This document shows positions 50,890-61,212 of a stretch of 64,000 nt of DNA, piece after piece. The notes under the pieces are model-generated. The model saw only the letters and a list, made by a program, of their open reading frames with translations. It was not told the origin of the DNA and did no database searches. The DNA is from Methylophilaceae bacterium (GTDB taxonomy: Bacteria > Pseudomonadota > Gammaproteobacteria > Burkholderiales > Methylophilaceae): NCBI GenBank assembly GCA_947379975.1, contig CANCPF010000003.1, positions 66,931 to 130,930 of the forward strand, read 5' to 3'. The position numbers and the translations under genes are program-made. Position 1 is the first letter of the stretch. The number at the start of each line of letters is the position of its first letter.

Positions 50890-52209
50890 TTAAAACTTAT
50901 CTTCAAGCTTTAGTTCTACGTAAGCGCGGTCACGTAGTTCACGTATCCAGTCTTGATAGGCTTCATCGGCTTTTCTAGTACGAATCTCTTGGCGAGCTTT
51001 CAAGCGTGCGGCTTCTTTACTCATGTCTTGCTTGCGGCGTTCAATGACTTGAATAATGTGCCAACCGAACTGACTGCGTACCGGCGCGCTAATTTCATTA
51101 TATTTAAGCTCGTTCATGGCTTTTTCAAACTGAGGTACAGTATCGCCTGGGTTAACCCAGCCTAAATCTCCACCGTTTGATGCAGTCGTATCTTCTGAAA
51201 ATTGGCGTGCTAGCACTTCAAATTTCTCACCATTGTCTAAACGTTCTTTAATGCTATCCATTTTTAATTTACCCTCTTTTTCAGTGGTGACTTCTGAGAG
51301 TTTGATTAGGATATGTCTAGCGTGTGTTTGCTCAATCACTAAAGGTGAATTGCCGCCACGTTTATTAGTCAGCTTCAATATGTGGAAACCATTGGGGCTG
51401 CGTAAAGGCGGTGAAAGCTCACCCACTTGTAACGTTTTTAAGGCTTCCAAAAATAACGCTGGTACTTGTGAGCCTTTTTTCCAGCCTAAGTTTCCGCCTT
51501 CTAGGGCATTTGGCGCATCAGAAAAGCTGGCTGATACTTTTGCAAAACTAGTGCCGGCTTGTAGTGATTTAATCACTTCGTCAACTTTTGTTTTAGCTTT
51601 TTGTATGTCTTCAGTCGCACCTTCTTCTGGAGTGCGAATTAAAATATGCGATATTTCAAACTCATCTTGATTTTCATTGGTTGCGGCTTGCGTAGTTAAA
51701 AAGTTATCAATTTCTGATTCGCTCACATTTACACGACTGTCTACTTCACGTTCGCGCAGGCGAGCAATGGTGATTTCGCTACGAATGTCGGCTCTGAATT
51801 TACGCATACTCACACCATCTTTTGCTAAGGCATCAGCAAACTCTGTCAGTGACATTTGATTTTGTTCTGCGATACGCTCTATTGTTTTATCCAGCTGATT
51901 ATCGTCAACCTTAAGGCCGGATTGAGCGGCATACTGCAATTGTAGTGTGTCTGAAATCAAGCGCTCTAAAATTTGCTTACGCAAGATATTATCTTCTGGT
52001 AATTCGTTGCCTTGTTTTTTAAACTGCGCCGTCACCGTACGAATGCGGCTTTCTAACTCTTGTTCAGTGACCACAGTCTGGTCAACAATAGCGACGATTC
52101 GATCAAGTTTAACTACTTCTGCCGCTTGTGCACTAAGGTTGCCAATAGGCAGGTAAGCCAATGTGAATGCTGCACTTGCTAGTAATAAGATATGTTTTAA
52201 ATTGCGCAA
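50890..52209 (-). CDS. surA: Periplasmic chaperone SurA (peptidyl-prolyl isomerase)
   Basis: 439 aa. A signal peptide ending around SAQA|AE, an N-terminal chaperone domain (VDQTVVTEQELESRI), and two parvulin domains (about 185-285, EISHILIRTPE; about 295-395, HARHILIKLSEV). It escorts outer-membrane proteins such as LptD to BAM. The start codon appears to be TTG (52209), with GAG upstream; no ATG is available before the signal. 22 bp after lptD. Confidence 0.96.
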   Translation of the reverse strand: MRNLKHILLLASAAFTLAYLPIGNLSAQAAEVVKLDRIVAIVDQTVVTEQELESRIRTVTAQFKKQGNELPEDNILRKQILERLISDTLQLQYAAQSGLKVDDNQLDKTIERIAEQNQMSLTEFADALAKDGVSMRKFRADIRSEITIARLREREVDSRVNVSESEIDNFLTTQAATNENQDEFEISHILIRTPEEGATEDIQKAKTKVDEVIKSLQAGTSFAKVSASFSDAPNALEGGNLGWKKGSQVPALFLEALKTLQVGELSPPLRSPNGFHILKLTNKRGGNSPLVIEQTHARHILIKLSEVTTEKEGKLKMDSIKERLDNGEKFEVLARQFSEDTTASNGGDLGWVNPGDTVPQFEKAMNELKYNEISAPVRSQFGWHIIQVIERRKQDMSKEAARLKARQEIRTRKADEAYQDWIRELRDRAYVELKLEDKF

Positions 52210-52231
52210 AATGAGTACTCGTATAAAGTTG

Positions 52232-54619
52232 TTAATAAGTATCAGGCGTCAGACCAGAGCTGGCATAACCTGGAATGCTACGTTTGATAATGCTGAGCGG
52301 ATTAGCGCCTATTGAAGCAATGCCACCTAATTCAAGCTGGAAAAATAATGCGTAATTGGCATTCGCCGTTGCCGTACTGACGCGTTGAATGACAGATCTT
52401 GTTAGCCAGCAACCTGCATTATATTCTACCCCCGCTAAAGTTTCGATGATTTGATTCTCTTTTAGCGAGTAGTTTATACGACCAACGCCATACCAGCCAT
52501 TGCCTAGTGGCCATTGACCGGAAACATCAAATTGATTAATGCCACTACCGATGGCTGCCCCTACGATATCTGGCCGGTAGCTATAGCTAAGATTAAGCGT
52601 TTTTCCTGGCTCAGGGTTAAAGCGGCTAGCTACTGTGGTGCGTACGGCACTTGCATTTTGTGTATTGTATTGCAAAAAAGTATCTACCCTCCAGCTCGTT
52701 CTTAAGTTGGCACTCAGGCCGGCAATAATGTCTGAACTATTACTTTGGCTTAAGGTGGCGCCTGGTAGAGCGACTTTTTGATTGGTAAAATAATAACGCT
52801 GGCCAATAGAAGCTGATAGCCGCTGAGCGCCGGTTTCTGATTCAATTAAACGTGTTGTTAAAGCGTAGCTTAACTGATTAGCATCATTGACTCTGTCATT
52901 TCCAGTGAATCTGTTTTCGCGAAACAACGAGCTGAAATTCAAATCAGCTTCAGCACTATCGAATACAGGGATATTTAATTGATTTTTGTTTGGAATGTAA
53001 ACGTAGAATATTCTAGGTTCAATTGTTTGTGTATAGCCTCTACTAGCGATTTTAAATTCGCGGTCAAAATATAAACCACTATCAACGCTGAATATAGGCA
53101 AAGTACGCTGTTGTGAATCTAGATTGTTGGGATCATTATTCAGTGCATAATTGGTGTAATGAATACCTAATTTTGGTGTGATATAACCGTAGGGACGAGT
53201 GAGAGGTAAGCTAATGCTTGGGTATAAAGTGAGGCGATTACCTGTAGTCATAGCCGGGGCATTTTTATTGGTATCAAAGGCTACGAATTGTGTATATAAA
53301 TTGGCATTAGCATCGCCAAAATACTTATTTCCGTTTAGCGTCATTTGTGGCAAGCGCTCATAAGGATAAGTTTTATCATCTAATGTTTGGAACTTTTGTG
53401 CCAGCGCATTAAAACGCCAATTCTCATCAGCGTAATCAACATTAAATTGTTGTGGCAGAATAATTTGGCTGGTAGTAGTAATGCGTGTTGATAACTCAGA
53501 AAAGTACTTATTATCAGAAGTTTTTGCAAGGCTGTAGCCAGCAGACCAGCCGTTACCAAAGTCTTGTTGATGTTTAAGGTTAGCGTAATAACGCGTTTGA
53601 TTTGTTTGGCTGTCATTCGACAGGTACTCGAGCGCATTTTTGCCGGAAAAACTTTCTTCTAGATATCTGAATTCACCTTGTAGTTGTACACCGCGATTAC
53701 TCATTTCACGCGCTGTCAACGTTGCATCCATATTAGGTGCAATGTTCCAATAGTACGGCGCGCTTAATTCAAAACCGGTGTTAGTGGTGCTGCCAAAGGA
53801 GGGTGCAAGAAAACCACTTTTGCGTTGACCGCTGTATGAAAAGCTAATCCACGGGGTGTAAAGAATAGGAATTTTCTTAAATTCAATATATGCATTTTTA
53901 CCGACACCTGATTCAGTAAATCCATTCAGTGCTAATTCTTTGGCCTTAATATACCAATCGTCGGTTCCTGCCACGCAAGTGGTAAAGCGTGCATCTTGTA
54001 AGCGTTTTTTATCTTGGCCATCAAAAAAGATCATTTTGGCATCACCTCTAGATTGTTGAGGTAATGGCGTAGAATTATCTTCGTTAGAGCTAGATGAAAA
54101 GTTAGTTGAAGACTCATTAACTTGAGCGGCTAAATTTTGCGTATTGATATACTTTGTAGCGGATCCAGATGCTGGTGATATTGATTCTTTAGAAATTTTC
54201 TGTACTTGAAAGTTATCTGGTGTTTCTGCGGTAATTTGCGCTCGCCTTTTTAATTGCATTGGGCTCTCTTTGACAATGCTAATAGAGGCATCACGCATTT
54301 CACCAATGTTGTCAGATAAGCGCATGTTTAATTCTGGGCCGGATAAATTGGCATCACCTAGGTCAATTCTGACATTGCCAATGACGTGCAACTTGTCGTT
54401 TTGTACATCGTAGTTAATTTCATCGCCTAAAATAGTCTGCTTACCGCGGCTGATAGAGGCGTTGCCAATGGCGTGAAGTTGTCTATCAAGATGCAACTCA
54501 AGTTTGTCGCTATTAATCACAATAGCATCGCTATTAATTATTTCAGATTCAGCTTGCGCGCGTTGGCTTAATAACAAAATCACAGCAGTAAAGCCGGTAA
54601 AAAGACGGCTTTTTAGCAT
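52232..54619 (-). CDS. lptD: LPS-assembly outer-membrane protein LptD
   Basis: 795 aa. Signal peptide, an N-terminal OstA-type jellyroll (about 35-240) and the C-terminal LPS-translocating barrel. Only two Cys are visible in the mature protein: C215 (FTTCVAGTDDW) and C737 (NAGCWLTR). The E. coli version has four with a CC pair, so a single interdomain disulfide is expected. A Ser/Asn-rich insert (about 160-195) interrupts the jellyroll. First gene of lptD-surA-pdxA-rsmA, divergent from amgK. Confidence 0.95.
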   Translation of the reverse strand: MLKSRLFTGFTAVILLLSQRAQAESEIINSDAIVINSDKLELHLDRQLHAIGNASISRGKQTILGDEINYDVQNDKLHVIGNVRIDLGDANLSGPELNMRLSDNIGEMRDASISIVKESPMQLKRRAQITAETPDNFQVQKISKESISPASGSATKYINTQNLAAQVNESSTNFSSSSNEDNSTPLPQQSRGDAKMIFFDGQDKKRLQDARFTTCVAGTDDWYIKAKELALNGFTESGVGKNAYIEFKKIPILYTPWISFSYSGQRKSGFLAPSFGSTTNTGFELSAPYYWNIAPNMDATLTAREMSNRGVQLQGEFRYLEESFSGKNALEYLSNDSQTNQTRYYANLKHQQDFGNGWSAGYSLAKTSDNKYFSELSTRITTTSQIILPQQFNVDYADENWRFNALAQKFQTLDDKTYPYERLPQMTLNGNKYFGDANANLYTQFVAFDTNKNAPAMTTGNRLTLYPSISLPLTRPYGYITPKLGIHYTNYALNNDPNNLDSQQRTLPIFSVDSGLYFDREFKIASRGYTQTIEPRIFYVYIPNKNQLNIPVFDSAEADLNFSSLFRENRFTGNDRVNDANQLSYALTTRLIESETGAQRLSASIGQRYYFTNQKVALPGATLSQSNSSDIIAGLSANLRTSWRVDTFLQYNTQNASAVRTTVASRFNPEPGKTLNLSYSYRPDIVGAAIGSGINQFDVSGQWPLGNGWYGVGRINYSLKENQIIETLAGVEYNAGCWLTRSVIQRVSTATANANYALFFQLELGGIASIGANPLSIIKRSIPGYASSGLTPDTY

Positions 54620-54844
54620 GAAATTATCATTGAAACTAATAAGGCTATGTGTAATGGAGTAGAAGGCACGATTATATAGGCAGACGATTTTATTTTATCA
54701 GTGATAAAATCTCATAAATCTGGCCTTTTGGCAATGAATAAATCGCATTTTAGCGGCTTAATAGCATAATTCCCTTAAAAGTTTGAAGCGGCAACTACGC
54801 TTTAATGAGGGTGATAATAATTTTATAATATTGGATAGATAGTC

Positions 54845-55858
54845 GTGGATGATAGACAACAACAACTAGAAGCTTGGTTAGCAAGCACCTTACAACAGGC
54901 CGCTTTCACCTTAACAACAGCCTCAGCTGATGCAAGCTTTAGACGCTACTTTAGAGTGCATTTAGCCGGACCATACTTAGGCAAAGATACTTTAATTGCG
55001 ATGGATGCGCCACCTTCGCAAGAGGATTGCGCGCCATTTGTAAATGTGGCTGGCTTGCTTTTGGAGTCAGGTCTCAATGTGCCAAAGGTGCTAGCACAAG
55101 ATTTAACGCAAGGATTTTTGTTGTTAAGTGATTTGGGTGACGATACTTATTTAACTAAACTTAATGCACAAACTGCGCCTAAACTCTACCAAGACGCCAC
55201 TAATGCGCTTATAAAAATGCAGCTTGCTAGCCAACCACAAATACTGCCAGACTATGATGAAGCCTTGCTGACGCGCGAAATGCAATTGTTCCCAGATTGG
55301 TATGTGGCTAAGCACTTAAATACTAGCTTAAATAGCGAGCAACAAGCGGTGTTGGATAATACCTTTAGCGTGTTAAATCAAAACATATTAGCGCAAGCGC
55401 AAGTTTACGTGCATAGAGATTATCATTCGCGCAACCTGATGATTACGCAAGACAATAACCCAGGTGTTTTAGATTTTCAAGATGCCGTATACGGTGCCAT
55501 TACTTACGATTTAGTTTCTTTATTGAAAGACGCTTATATCAGTTGGGATGAAGAACAAATTATCGACTGGGCGGTACGTTATTGGCAACCCGCTAAAAAG
55601 GCTGGCTTGCCAGTGCCGGATGATTTTAGTGAGTTTTATCGAGATTTTGAATGGATGGGTGTGCAAAGGCACATAAAAGTGCTGGGTATCTTCGCTAGAC
55701 TCAGCCATCGTGATGGCAAAGATGGTTATTTAAAAGATATGCCTATAGTCATGGCACATTTACGCAAAGTATGTGAGCGCTATGTCGAATTAAGGCCAAT
55801 GTTACGCTTGCTGAATCAGCTTGAGAATGTGCAGGCTAAAGAAGGCTTTACCTTCTAA
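54845..55858 (+). CDS. amgK: N-acetylmuramate/N-acetylglucosamine kinase (AmgK-type)
   Basis: 337 aa, GTG start. Aminoglycoside-phosphotransferase fold: catalytic HRDYHSRNLMI (about residues 194-204) and metal-binding VLDFQDAVYG. With MurU it forms the cell-wall recycling route that phosphorylates MurNAc at C1 and bypasses de novo UDP-MurNAc synthesis, known from Pseudomonas. The direct neighbour murU and divergent lptD are the typical AmgK context, which favours this over antibiotic resistance. Confidence 0.88.
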   Translation: MDDRQQQLEAWLASTLQQAAFTLTTASADASFRRYFRVHLAGPYLGKDTLIAMDAPPSQEDCAPFVNVAGLLLESGLNVPKVLAQDLTQGFLLLSDLGDDTYLTKLNAQTAPKLYQDATNALIKMQLASQPQILPDYDEALLTREMQLFPDWYVAKHLNTSLNSEQQAVLDNTFSVLNQNILAQAQVYVHRDYHSRNLMITQDNNPGVLDFQDAVYGAITYDLVSLLKDAYISWDEEQIIDWAVRYWQPAKKAGLPVPDDFSEFYRDFEWMGVQRHIKVLGIFARLSHRDGKDGYLKDMPIVMAHLRKVCERYVELRPMLRLLNQLENVQAKEGFTF

Positions 55859-56530
55859 ATGAAAGCCATGATTTTAGCGGCTGGGCGTGGGGAACGCATG
55901 CGTCCCCTTACCGATCAGACACCTAAACCTTTATTGAGTGTGGGTGGCAAGCCGCTTATTGTCTGGCATTTAGAGCGTTTAGCTAAAGCAGGTTTTAAGG
56001 AAGTGGTGATTAACCATGCGCATTTAGGGGCACAGATTGAACAGGCGCTTGGCGACGGTAAGTCCTGGGGCTTGAAAATCCAATATAGCCCTGAAAAAAT
56101 TGCGCTTGAAACGGCAGGTGGCATCGCCAATGCTTTGCCTTTGTTGGGTTCTGTGCCATTTTTAGTTGTCAATGGCGATACGTTTACTGAAATTGATTTC
56201 GTATCTCTAAAACTGCCACCTAATCATTTAGCGCATTTGGTCTTAGTCGATAATCCAACACAACATCCGCAAGGTGATTTTGCGATTGAAAATGGTCTGT
56301 TGAAAAATGACGGTGTAGCTAAACTGACGTTTTCTGGCGTTGGCATCTATCACCCGGACTTATTTGCCAGCCTATTGCCTGGCGAGCCGGCAAAACTCGC
56401 GCCGTTATTACGGCAAGCTATTGCCAATAACCTAGCCAGTGCTCAGCATTATCAGGGTGTTTGGCACGATATTGGAACGCCGGAACGCTTATATAGTTTA
56501 GATGCGGAAGTAAAAATTAAGACTTTATAA
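55859..56530 (+). CDS. murU: N-acetylmuramate alpha-1-phosphate uridylyltransferase
   Basis: 223 aa nucleotidyltransferase. N-terminal signature AMILAAGRGERMRPLT (residues 3-18), then PKPLLSVGGKPLI and the metal Asp in VNGDTF. Makes UDP-MurNAc from MurNAc-1-P produced by AmgK. Its ATG follows the amgK TAA without a gap. Confidence 0.9.
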   Translation: MKAMILAAGRGERMRPLTDQTPKPLLSVGGKPLIVWHLERLAKAGFKEVVINHAHLGAQIEQALGDGKSWGLKIQYSPEKIALETAGGIANALPLLGSVPFLVVNGDTFTEIDFVSLKLPPNHLAHLVLVDNPTQHPQGDFAIENGLLKNDGVAKLTFSGVGIYHPDLFASLLPGEPAKLAPLLRQAIANNLASAQHYQGVWHDIGTPERLYSLDAEVKIKTL

Positions 56531-56638
56531 TTGAACCAATTATCCAAATAAGCCACATAATAATGATGCTTTACGCGTAAATTATTAAAATACCTTACCT
56601 CATAAAGATACTTCACATTAAATGAAACCAAAGATTCA

Positions 56639-57961
56639 ATGAATAAAAATATCTCAGAATTTATGACTAGGCGGCAAAAACTCATGGACAGCATGGGTGA
56701 AGGCCTTGCTATTATCCCGACTGCGCCTGAAGCTATTCGTAACCGAGACAGTCATTATCCATACCGATTTGATAGTTATTTTTATTACCTGACCGGCTTT
56801 AAAGAGCCTGAATCTGTATTGGTTTTGCTGGGCGGTGCGCAGCCGAAAACAATCCTTTTTTGTCGCGATAAAGATATGGAGCGCGAAATTTGGGATGGCT
56901 TCCGTTACGGTGCTGATGCGGCAAAAGAGCAATTTGGTTTTGATGAAGCTTATTCAATCAACCAGTTAGATGCAGTTGTGTTGAAGCTGTTGGCAAATCA
57001 GCCTAAATTATATTTTAGCTTAGGCGAAAACGCTATTTGGGACGGTCGTGTGACTGGCTGGTTAAATAGTTTACGTAATCAAGCGCGTACAGGCGTAAGT
57101 GTACCTGACGACGTTAGCGATATTCGTAAACTAGTCGATGAAATGCGTCTGTATAAATTGCCCTTTGAACAGGAAATTATGCGTCAATCGGCTAACATCG
57201 CGGCCGCTGCGCATAACCGAGCCATACATTTTGCCAAACCGAATATGATGGAATATGAGGTTGAGGCTGAGTTTCTACATGAGTTTTATCGCAAAGGTGC
57301 GCAAGCACCGGCTTATACAAGCATCGTGGCCGGCGGTGCCAATGCTTGTACTTTGCATTATAACGCCAATAATTGCGTATTAAAGGCGGGCGATTTATTG
57401 CTGATAGATGCTGGCTGCGAGTTAGATGGTTATGCATCTGATATTACCCGCACTTTTCCAGTGAATGGCAAATTTATTGGCGCGCAAAAAGACGTGTATG
57501 AACTAGTGTTGGCTTCGCAGCTTGCCGCCATTGCTAAAGTGAATACTTCAAACCATTGGAACGCACCGCATGAGGCCGCGCTTGATGTGTTGATTCAAGG
57601 TTTTATCGATTTGAAGCTTTGTAAAGGCAGTAAAGAATCAGTGTTAGAAAATGGTGATTACCGCCAGTTTTATATGCATCGTACTGGCCATTGGCTAGGT
57701 TTAGACGTGCATGATGCGGGTGAGTATAAAGATGCTAAAGCAAAAAACCAGCAAGATAATTGGCGAGCGCTACAACCAGGTATGACGCTTACCGTGGAGC
57801 CTGGCTGCTATATTCGCCCAGCGGATAATGTGCCGGAGGCCTTTTGGAATATTGGTATTCGGATTGAAGATGATGTGTTAGTGACGCAACATGGCTGTGA
57901 AGTTTTAACCTCTAATGCGGTTAAAAGTATTGCCGATATCGAAGCATTAATGCAACATTAA
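56639..57961 (+). CDS. pepP: Xaa-Pro aminopeptidase
   Basis: 440 aa M24B metallopeptidase that removes N-terminal residues before proline. The two-metal site is visible: Asp in LLIDAGCELDGYASDITRTFPV, His in GHWLGLDVHDAG, Glu in TVEPGCY and IRIEDDVLV. The N-terminal creatinase-like domain has FYYLTGFKEPESVLVL. pepP before the ubi hydroxylases is a conserved cluster. No Shine-Dalgarno is evident. Confidence 0.96.
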   Translation: MNKNISEFMTRRQKLMDSMGEGLAIIPTAPEAIRNRDSHYPYRFDSYFYYLTGFKEPESVLVLLGGAQPKTILFCRDKDMEREIWDGFRYGADAAKEQFGFDEAYSINQLDAVVLKLLANQPKLYFSLGENAIWDGRVTGWLNSLRNQARTGVSVPDDVSDIRKLVDEMRLYKLPFEQEIMRQSANIAAAAHNRAIHFAKPNMMEYEVEAEFLHEFYRKGAQAPAYTSIVAGGANACTLHYNANNCVLKAGDLLLIDAGCELDGYASDITRTFPVNGKFIGAQKDVYELVLASQLAAIAKVNTSNHWNAPHEAALDVLIQGFIDLKLCKGSKESVLENGDYRQFYMHRTGHWLGLDVHDAGEYKDAKAKNQQDNWRALQPGMTLTVEPGCYIRPADNVPEAFWNIGIRIEDDVLVTQHGCEVLTSNAVKSIADIEALMQH

Positions 57962-57986
57962 TTGAAATGACTAAACGAAAACCTAG

Positions 57987-59159
57987 ATGAAATCTTGTAT
58001 GAATGACACAATTGTTATCGTCGGTGGTGGTCCTGTAGGTGCAACCTTGGCGCTATTACTGGCCAAACAAGGTTTAGCTGTGACTGTATTAGAAGCCCGC
58101 AAACAGGGTGCAGCTTATGGTGAAAGCCGTGCGCTGGCGTTGTCTTACGGTAGCAAGCGTATTCTAGAAAAACTTGGCGTCTGGGCTAACTTGGCGACAA
58201 AAGCTACGCCGATTAACACTATTCATGTTTCACAAAAGGGTAGTTTTGGTCGCTCAAAATTGCATGCGCAAGATTATCAGCAAGAAGCGCTGGGTTATGT
58301 TTTAACCTATGGCGCCTTAAGCGCATCATTAGATGATGCGCTAAGCCAGCAATCTGCGGTCAATTTTATTTTTGAAGCCAGTGCAGAAACTATTTCTCAT
58401 GCAGAAAATGAAGCGTCCGTCACCTATCAGTACCACAGTGCATCGCATACCTTAAATAGTGCTTTAGTTGTACTTGCGGATGGCGGTCGTAGTTTAGATG
58501 CAATTGCTGGTTTAACTAAAGAAACCAAAGAATACGGCCATGATGCCTTAATTACAAAAGTACGCGCAGAGTTGCCACATAATAATATTGCCTACGAACG
58601 TTTTACACCGAATGGTCCAATGGCTTTGTTGCCGAATGGGGAAGAGGATTTTTCATTGGTCTGGACTGGCAAAAAAGAATACATCACGCCATTGCTAAGC
58701 TTGAGTGATGCGGATTTTCTAGCACAATTCCATCAGCAGTTCGGCGATCGAGTTGGACAGTTTTTGAGTGTAGAAAAACGCATGGCTTTTCCGTTAAAAC
58801 TATCGCAATTAAAAGCATTAGATACCGCACATTTGGTCGTTATTGGTAATGCTGCACAAACGATGCATCCGGTAGCTGGTCAGGGCTTCAACGTGGGTTT
58901 GCGAGACGCTGAATCGCTAGCTCAGAGTGTGGTGTCGACAACGCGTGAATTAATAGGTAGCACAAAAATGCTGGCTGATTATCAGGCTAGCCGAAAATCG
59001 GATACTAAAGGTGGGTTGTTATTTACTGACTTTTTGGTGAATATTTTTTCAAATGACCTGCTAGGTGTTGCTGGTTTAAGGAGTGCAGGTTTAGGCTTGT
59101 TTGATGTGATTAAACCAATTAAAAAACATTTGGTACAAAAAATGAGTTTCGGTAAATGA
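57987..59159 (+). CDS. ubiH: 2-octaprenyl-6-methoxyphenol hydroxylase UbiH
   Basis: 390 aa FAD monooxygenase of ubiquinone synthesis. N-terminal FAD motif IVGGGPVGATLALLL (residues ~9-23), DG motif LADGGRS, and GNAAQTMHPVAGQGFNVGLRD, whose GNAAQT-x-HP variant is typical of UbiH itself. A Met at residue 5 is an alternative start. Followed by a paralogue. Confidence 0.92.
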   Translation: MKSCMNDTIVIVGGGPVGATLALLLAKQGLAVTVLEARKQGAAYGESRALALSYGSKRILEKLGVWANLATKATPINTIHVSQKGSFGRSKLHAQDYQQEALGYVLTYGALSASLDDALSQQSAVNFIFEASAETISHAENEASVTYQYHSASHTLNSALVVLADGGRSLDAIAGLTKETKEYGHDALITKVRAELPHNNIAYERFTPNGPMALLPNGEEDFSLVWTGKKEYITPLLSLSDADFLAQFHQQFGDRVGQFLSVEKRMAFPLKLSQLKALDTAHLVVIGNAAQTMHPVAGQGFNVGLRDAESLAQSVVSTTRELIGSTKMLADYQASRKSDTKGGLLFTDFLVNIFSNDLLGVAGLRSAGLGLFDVIKPIKKHLVQKMSFGK

Positions 59160-59178
59160 GTAATGTGAGTGTTGTTTA

Positions 59179-60375
59179 ATGACTAATGGCATCTTGACTA
59201 CTGATGTTGCCATTGTAGGCGCTGGCTTAGTTGGTGTATCTGCCGCACTGGCGATGCATCAGGCTGGTTTTTCGGTGGTGTTGGTGGATAGTAAAGATCC
59301 CGCTCAAATGGGTAGTATTGATGAAGTTTGGGATACTCGAATTTATGCCATTAGCCCAAAAAATGCCGCATGGTTAAAAAGTTTAGGCGTGTGGCAGGGA
59401 TTAAAGCCTACACGTATCGGCGAAATGCAGGCGATGGAAATATTTGGTGACAATAGCCAAACACCTATTACCTTATTAGCGAGCGATGCAAATGTAGATA
59501 ATTTGGGCTTTATCGTTGAAGCTAAAGCTTTGTTGCAAGCGCTGTTAGCGCAGGCTAAAACGTTAGGTATTCGCACTTTATTCAACAGCCCATGTTTAGC
59601 GGTCAAGGCTACGGCTAACAAGGCAACATTGCGCTTTGCAAACAATAGCACATTAGAAAGCAGCTTGTTATTAGCGGCTGACGGCAGCCACTCTTGGGTG
59701 CGCCAACAGCTGAATATACCTATTCAGCAGAAGCCATATGAGCAAACGGCAATAGTGGCAAACTTTAAAGTTGACAAGCCACACGCCAATATTGCTAGGC
59801 AGTGGTTTACGGCTAACGAAGCTACAGGAAGCGCTATTTTAGCTTGGCTGCCGTTGCCCGATAACACCATTTCTATAGTGTGGTCGGTGCCAATGCAATT
59901 AGCTGACTCATTGCTGATGTTAAGCGAGGATGAGTTTACTCGGCAAGTGCAAAAAGCTGGAAATGGTGTATTGGGTAAGCTGGAATGTATTGGTTCAGCG
60001 GTGGCTTTTCCCTTGAATTTGCAAAAAACCGATTGTTTAGTACAAGATTGTGTTGTATTAGTCGGCGATGCCGCGCATCAATTTCACCCAATGGCTGGTC
60101 AAGGTGTTAACTTAGGCTTTAGAGATGTTATTGATTTAGTTGAGATCTTAAATCAGAAAAATCAATATCAGACTATCAATGATAGTGGTTTGTTAAAGCA
60201 ATATGCACGCATTAGAAAGGCTGATTTTTTAAGTATGCTGGTGCTGACAGATGGCTTGTATCGTCTATTTGAAAGTAATAATAAACTGGTGAAAGAACTA
60301 AGGAGTTGGGGTTTAGCTGCCGCTAAGCATCAATCAATTAAAAAAATATTGCTTGAAAAAGCCATTGCACTTTAA
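59179..60375 (+). CDS. UbiH/UbiF/UbiI-family ubiquinone biosynthesis hydroxylase
   Basis: 398 aa paralogue of the preceding gene. FAD motif IVGAGLVGVSAALAM, LLAADGSHSWVRQ, and VGDAAHQFHPMAGQGVNLGFRD. The VGDAAH form marks the UbiI/UbiF/UbiL side of the family, so it probably hydroxylates another ring position (C5 or C6). I cannot decide between subgroups by eye. Same operon, 20 bp after ubiH. Confidence 0.9.
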   Translation: MTNGILTTDVAIVGAGLVGVSAALAMHQAGFSVVLVDSKDPAQMGSIDEVWDTRIYAISPKNAAWLKSLGVWQGLKPTRIGEMQAMEIFGDNSQTPITLLASDANVDNLGFIVEAKALLQALLAQAKTLGIRTLFNSPCLAVKATANKATLRFANNSTLESSLLLAADGSHSWVRQQLNIPIQQKPYEQTAIVANFKVDKPHANIARQWFTANEATGSAILAWLPLPDNTISIVWSVPMQLADSLLMLSEDEFTRQVQKAGNGVLGKLECIGSAVAFPLNLQKTDCLVQDCVVLVGDAAHQFHPMAGQGVNLGFRDVIDLVEILNQKNQYQTINDSGLLKQYARIRKADFLSMLVLTDGLYRLFESNNKLVKELRSWGLAAAKHQSIKKILLEKAIAL

Positions 60376-60447
60376 CGAGTTATATTATGATGGCGACTAA
60401 TTAGGTCATTATATTATTTAAAAAATTATATTAAGTTAAGGATATTC

Positions 60448-61167
60448 ATGTTTAAGAAATTAATCAGCTTCAGCTTGCTAAGTGCGTTTGCAACCTTAGC
60501 GATGGCAGATGAAGCCAGCGTAAAAAAAGCGGTTGAAGCAACCTACCCAAAATTCAAGGTTGAAAGTGTGACCAAAACGCCATATGCAGGTTTGTATGAA
60601 GTATTTATGGGTGGTCAAATCATTTACACCGATGAAAAAATGACTTTCTTAATTGCTGAAGGTCGCTTGGTTGATCCGAAAACTAAAAAAGATATTACCG
60701 GTGAGCGTATGGAAGAGTTGACCAAAATTGATTTCTCTAGCTTACCTCTGGATCAAGCCATTAAAGTTGTTAAAGGCAATGGTAGTCGCAAGTTAGTGGT
60801 GTTTTCAGATGTGGATTGCCCGTATTGCCAACGCTTAGAGCAGAATGAACTTGTTAATATTACCGATGTGACGGTTTATACTTTTCTTTATCCAATCGCG
60901 CAATTGCATCCTGATTCTGCGGCTAAATCTAAATCAATTTGGTGTGCCACTAATCGTGTAAAAGCTTGGCAAGATTGGATTTTAAATAATCAATTGCCTA
61001 AAACCACCGGTAATTGTGAGGTGCCGTTAGAAAAAATTGGTGCCTTAGCTAAAAAACTTGGCGTGACTAGCACGCCAACATTAATTTTTGCTGATGGTAA
61101 ACGTATGCTGGGTGCCCAGCCTTACAAAGAAATAGAGCGTGCAATGGTGGCAGCAGCAAAGAAATAA
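60448..61167 (+). CDS. dsbC: Periplasmic disulfide isomerase DsbC
   Basis: 239 aa. Signal peptide ends LAMA (residue 20), then an N-terminal dimerisation domain and a thioredoxin domain with CPYC (C124-C127) and cis-Pro in TSTPTLIF. A second Cys pair (WCATN and GNCEV) matches the structural disulfide of DsbC. AAGGA lies before the ATG. It repairs wrong disulfides in the periplasm and is relevant to Cys-rich exported proteins such as LptD. Confidence 0.95.
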   Translation: MFKKLISFSLLSAFATLAMADEASVKKAVEATYPKFKVESVTKTPYAGLYEVFMGGQIIYTDEKMTFLIAEGRLVDPKTKKDITGERMEELTKIDFSSLPLDQAIKVVKGNGSRKLVVFSDVDCPYCQRLEQNELVNITDVTVYTFLYPIAQLHPDSAAKSKSIWCATNRVKAWQDWILNNQLPKTTGNCEVPLEKIGALAKKLGVTSTPTLIFADGKRMLGAQPYKEIERAMVAAAKK

Positions 61168-61212
61168 TTTTAAACTAGTTTCAGTGCTGACGCCATTCGG
61201 CCATTATGAAAA

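Noticed and set aside
54845..55858. Aminoglycoside resistance phosphotransferase
   Set aside because: The fold is shared, but the murU partner and divergent lptD point to cell-wall recycling (AmgK).
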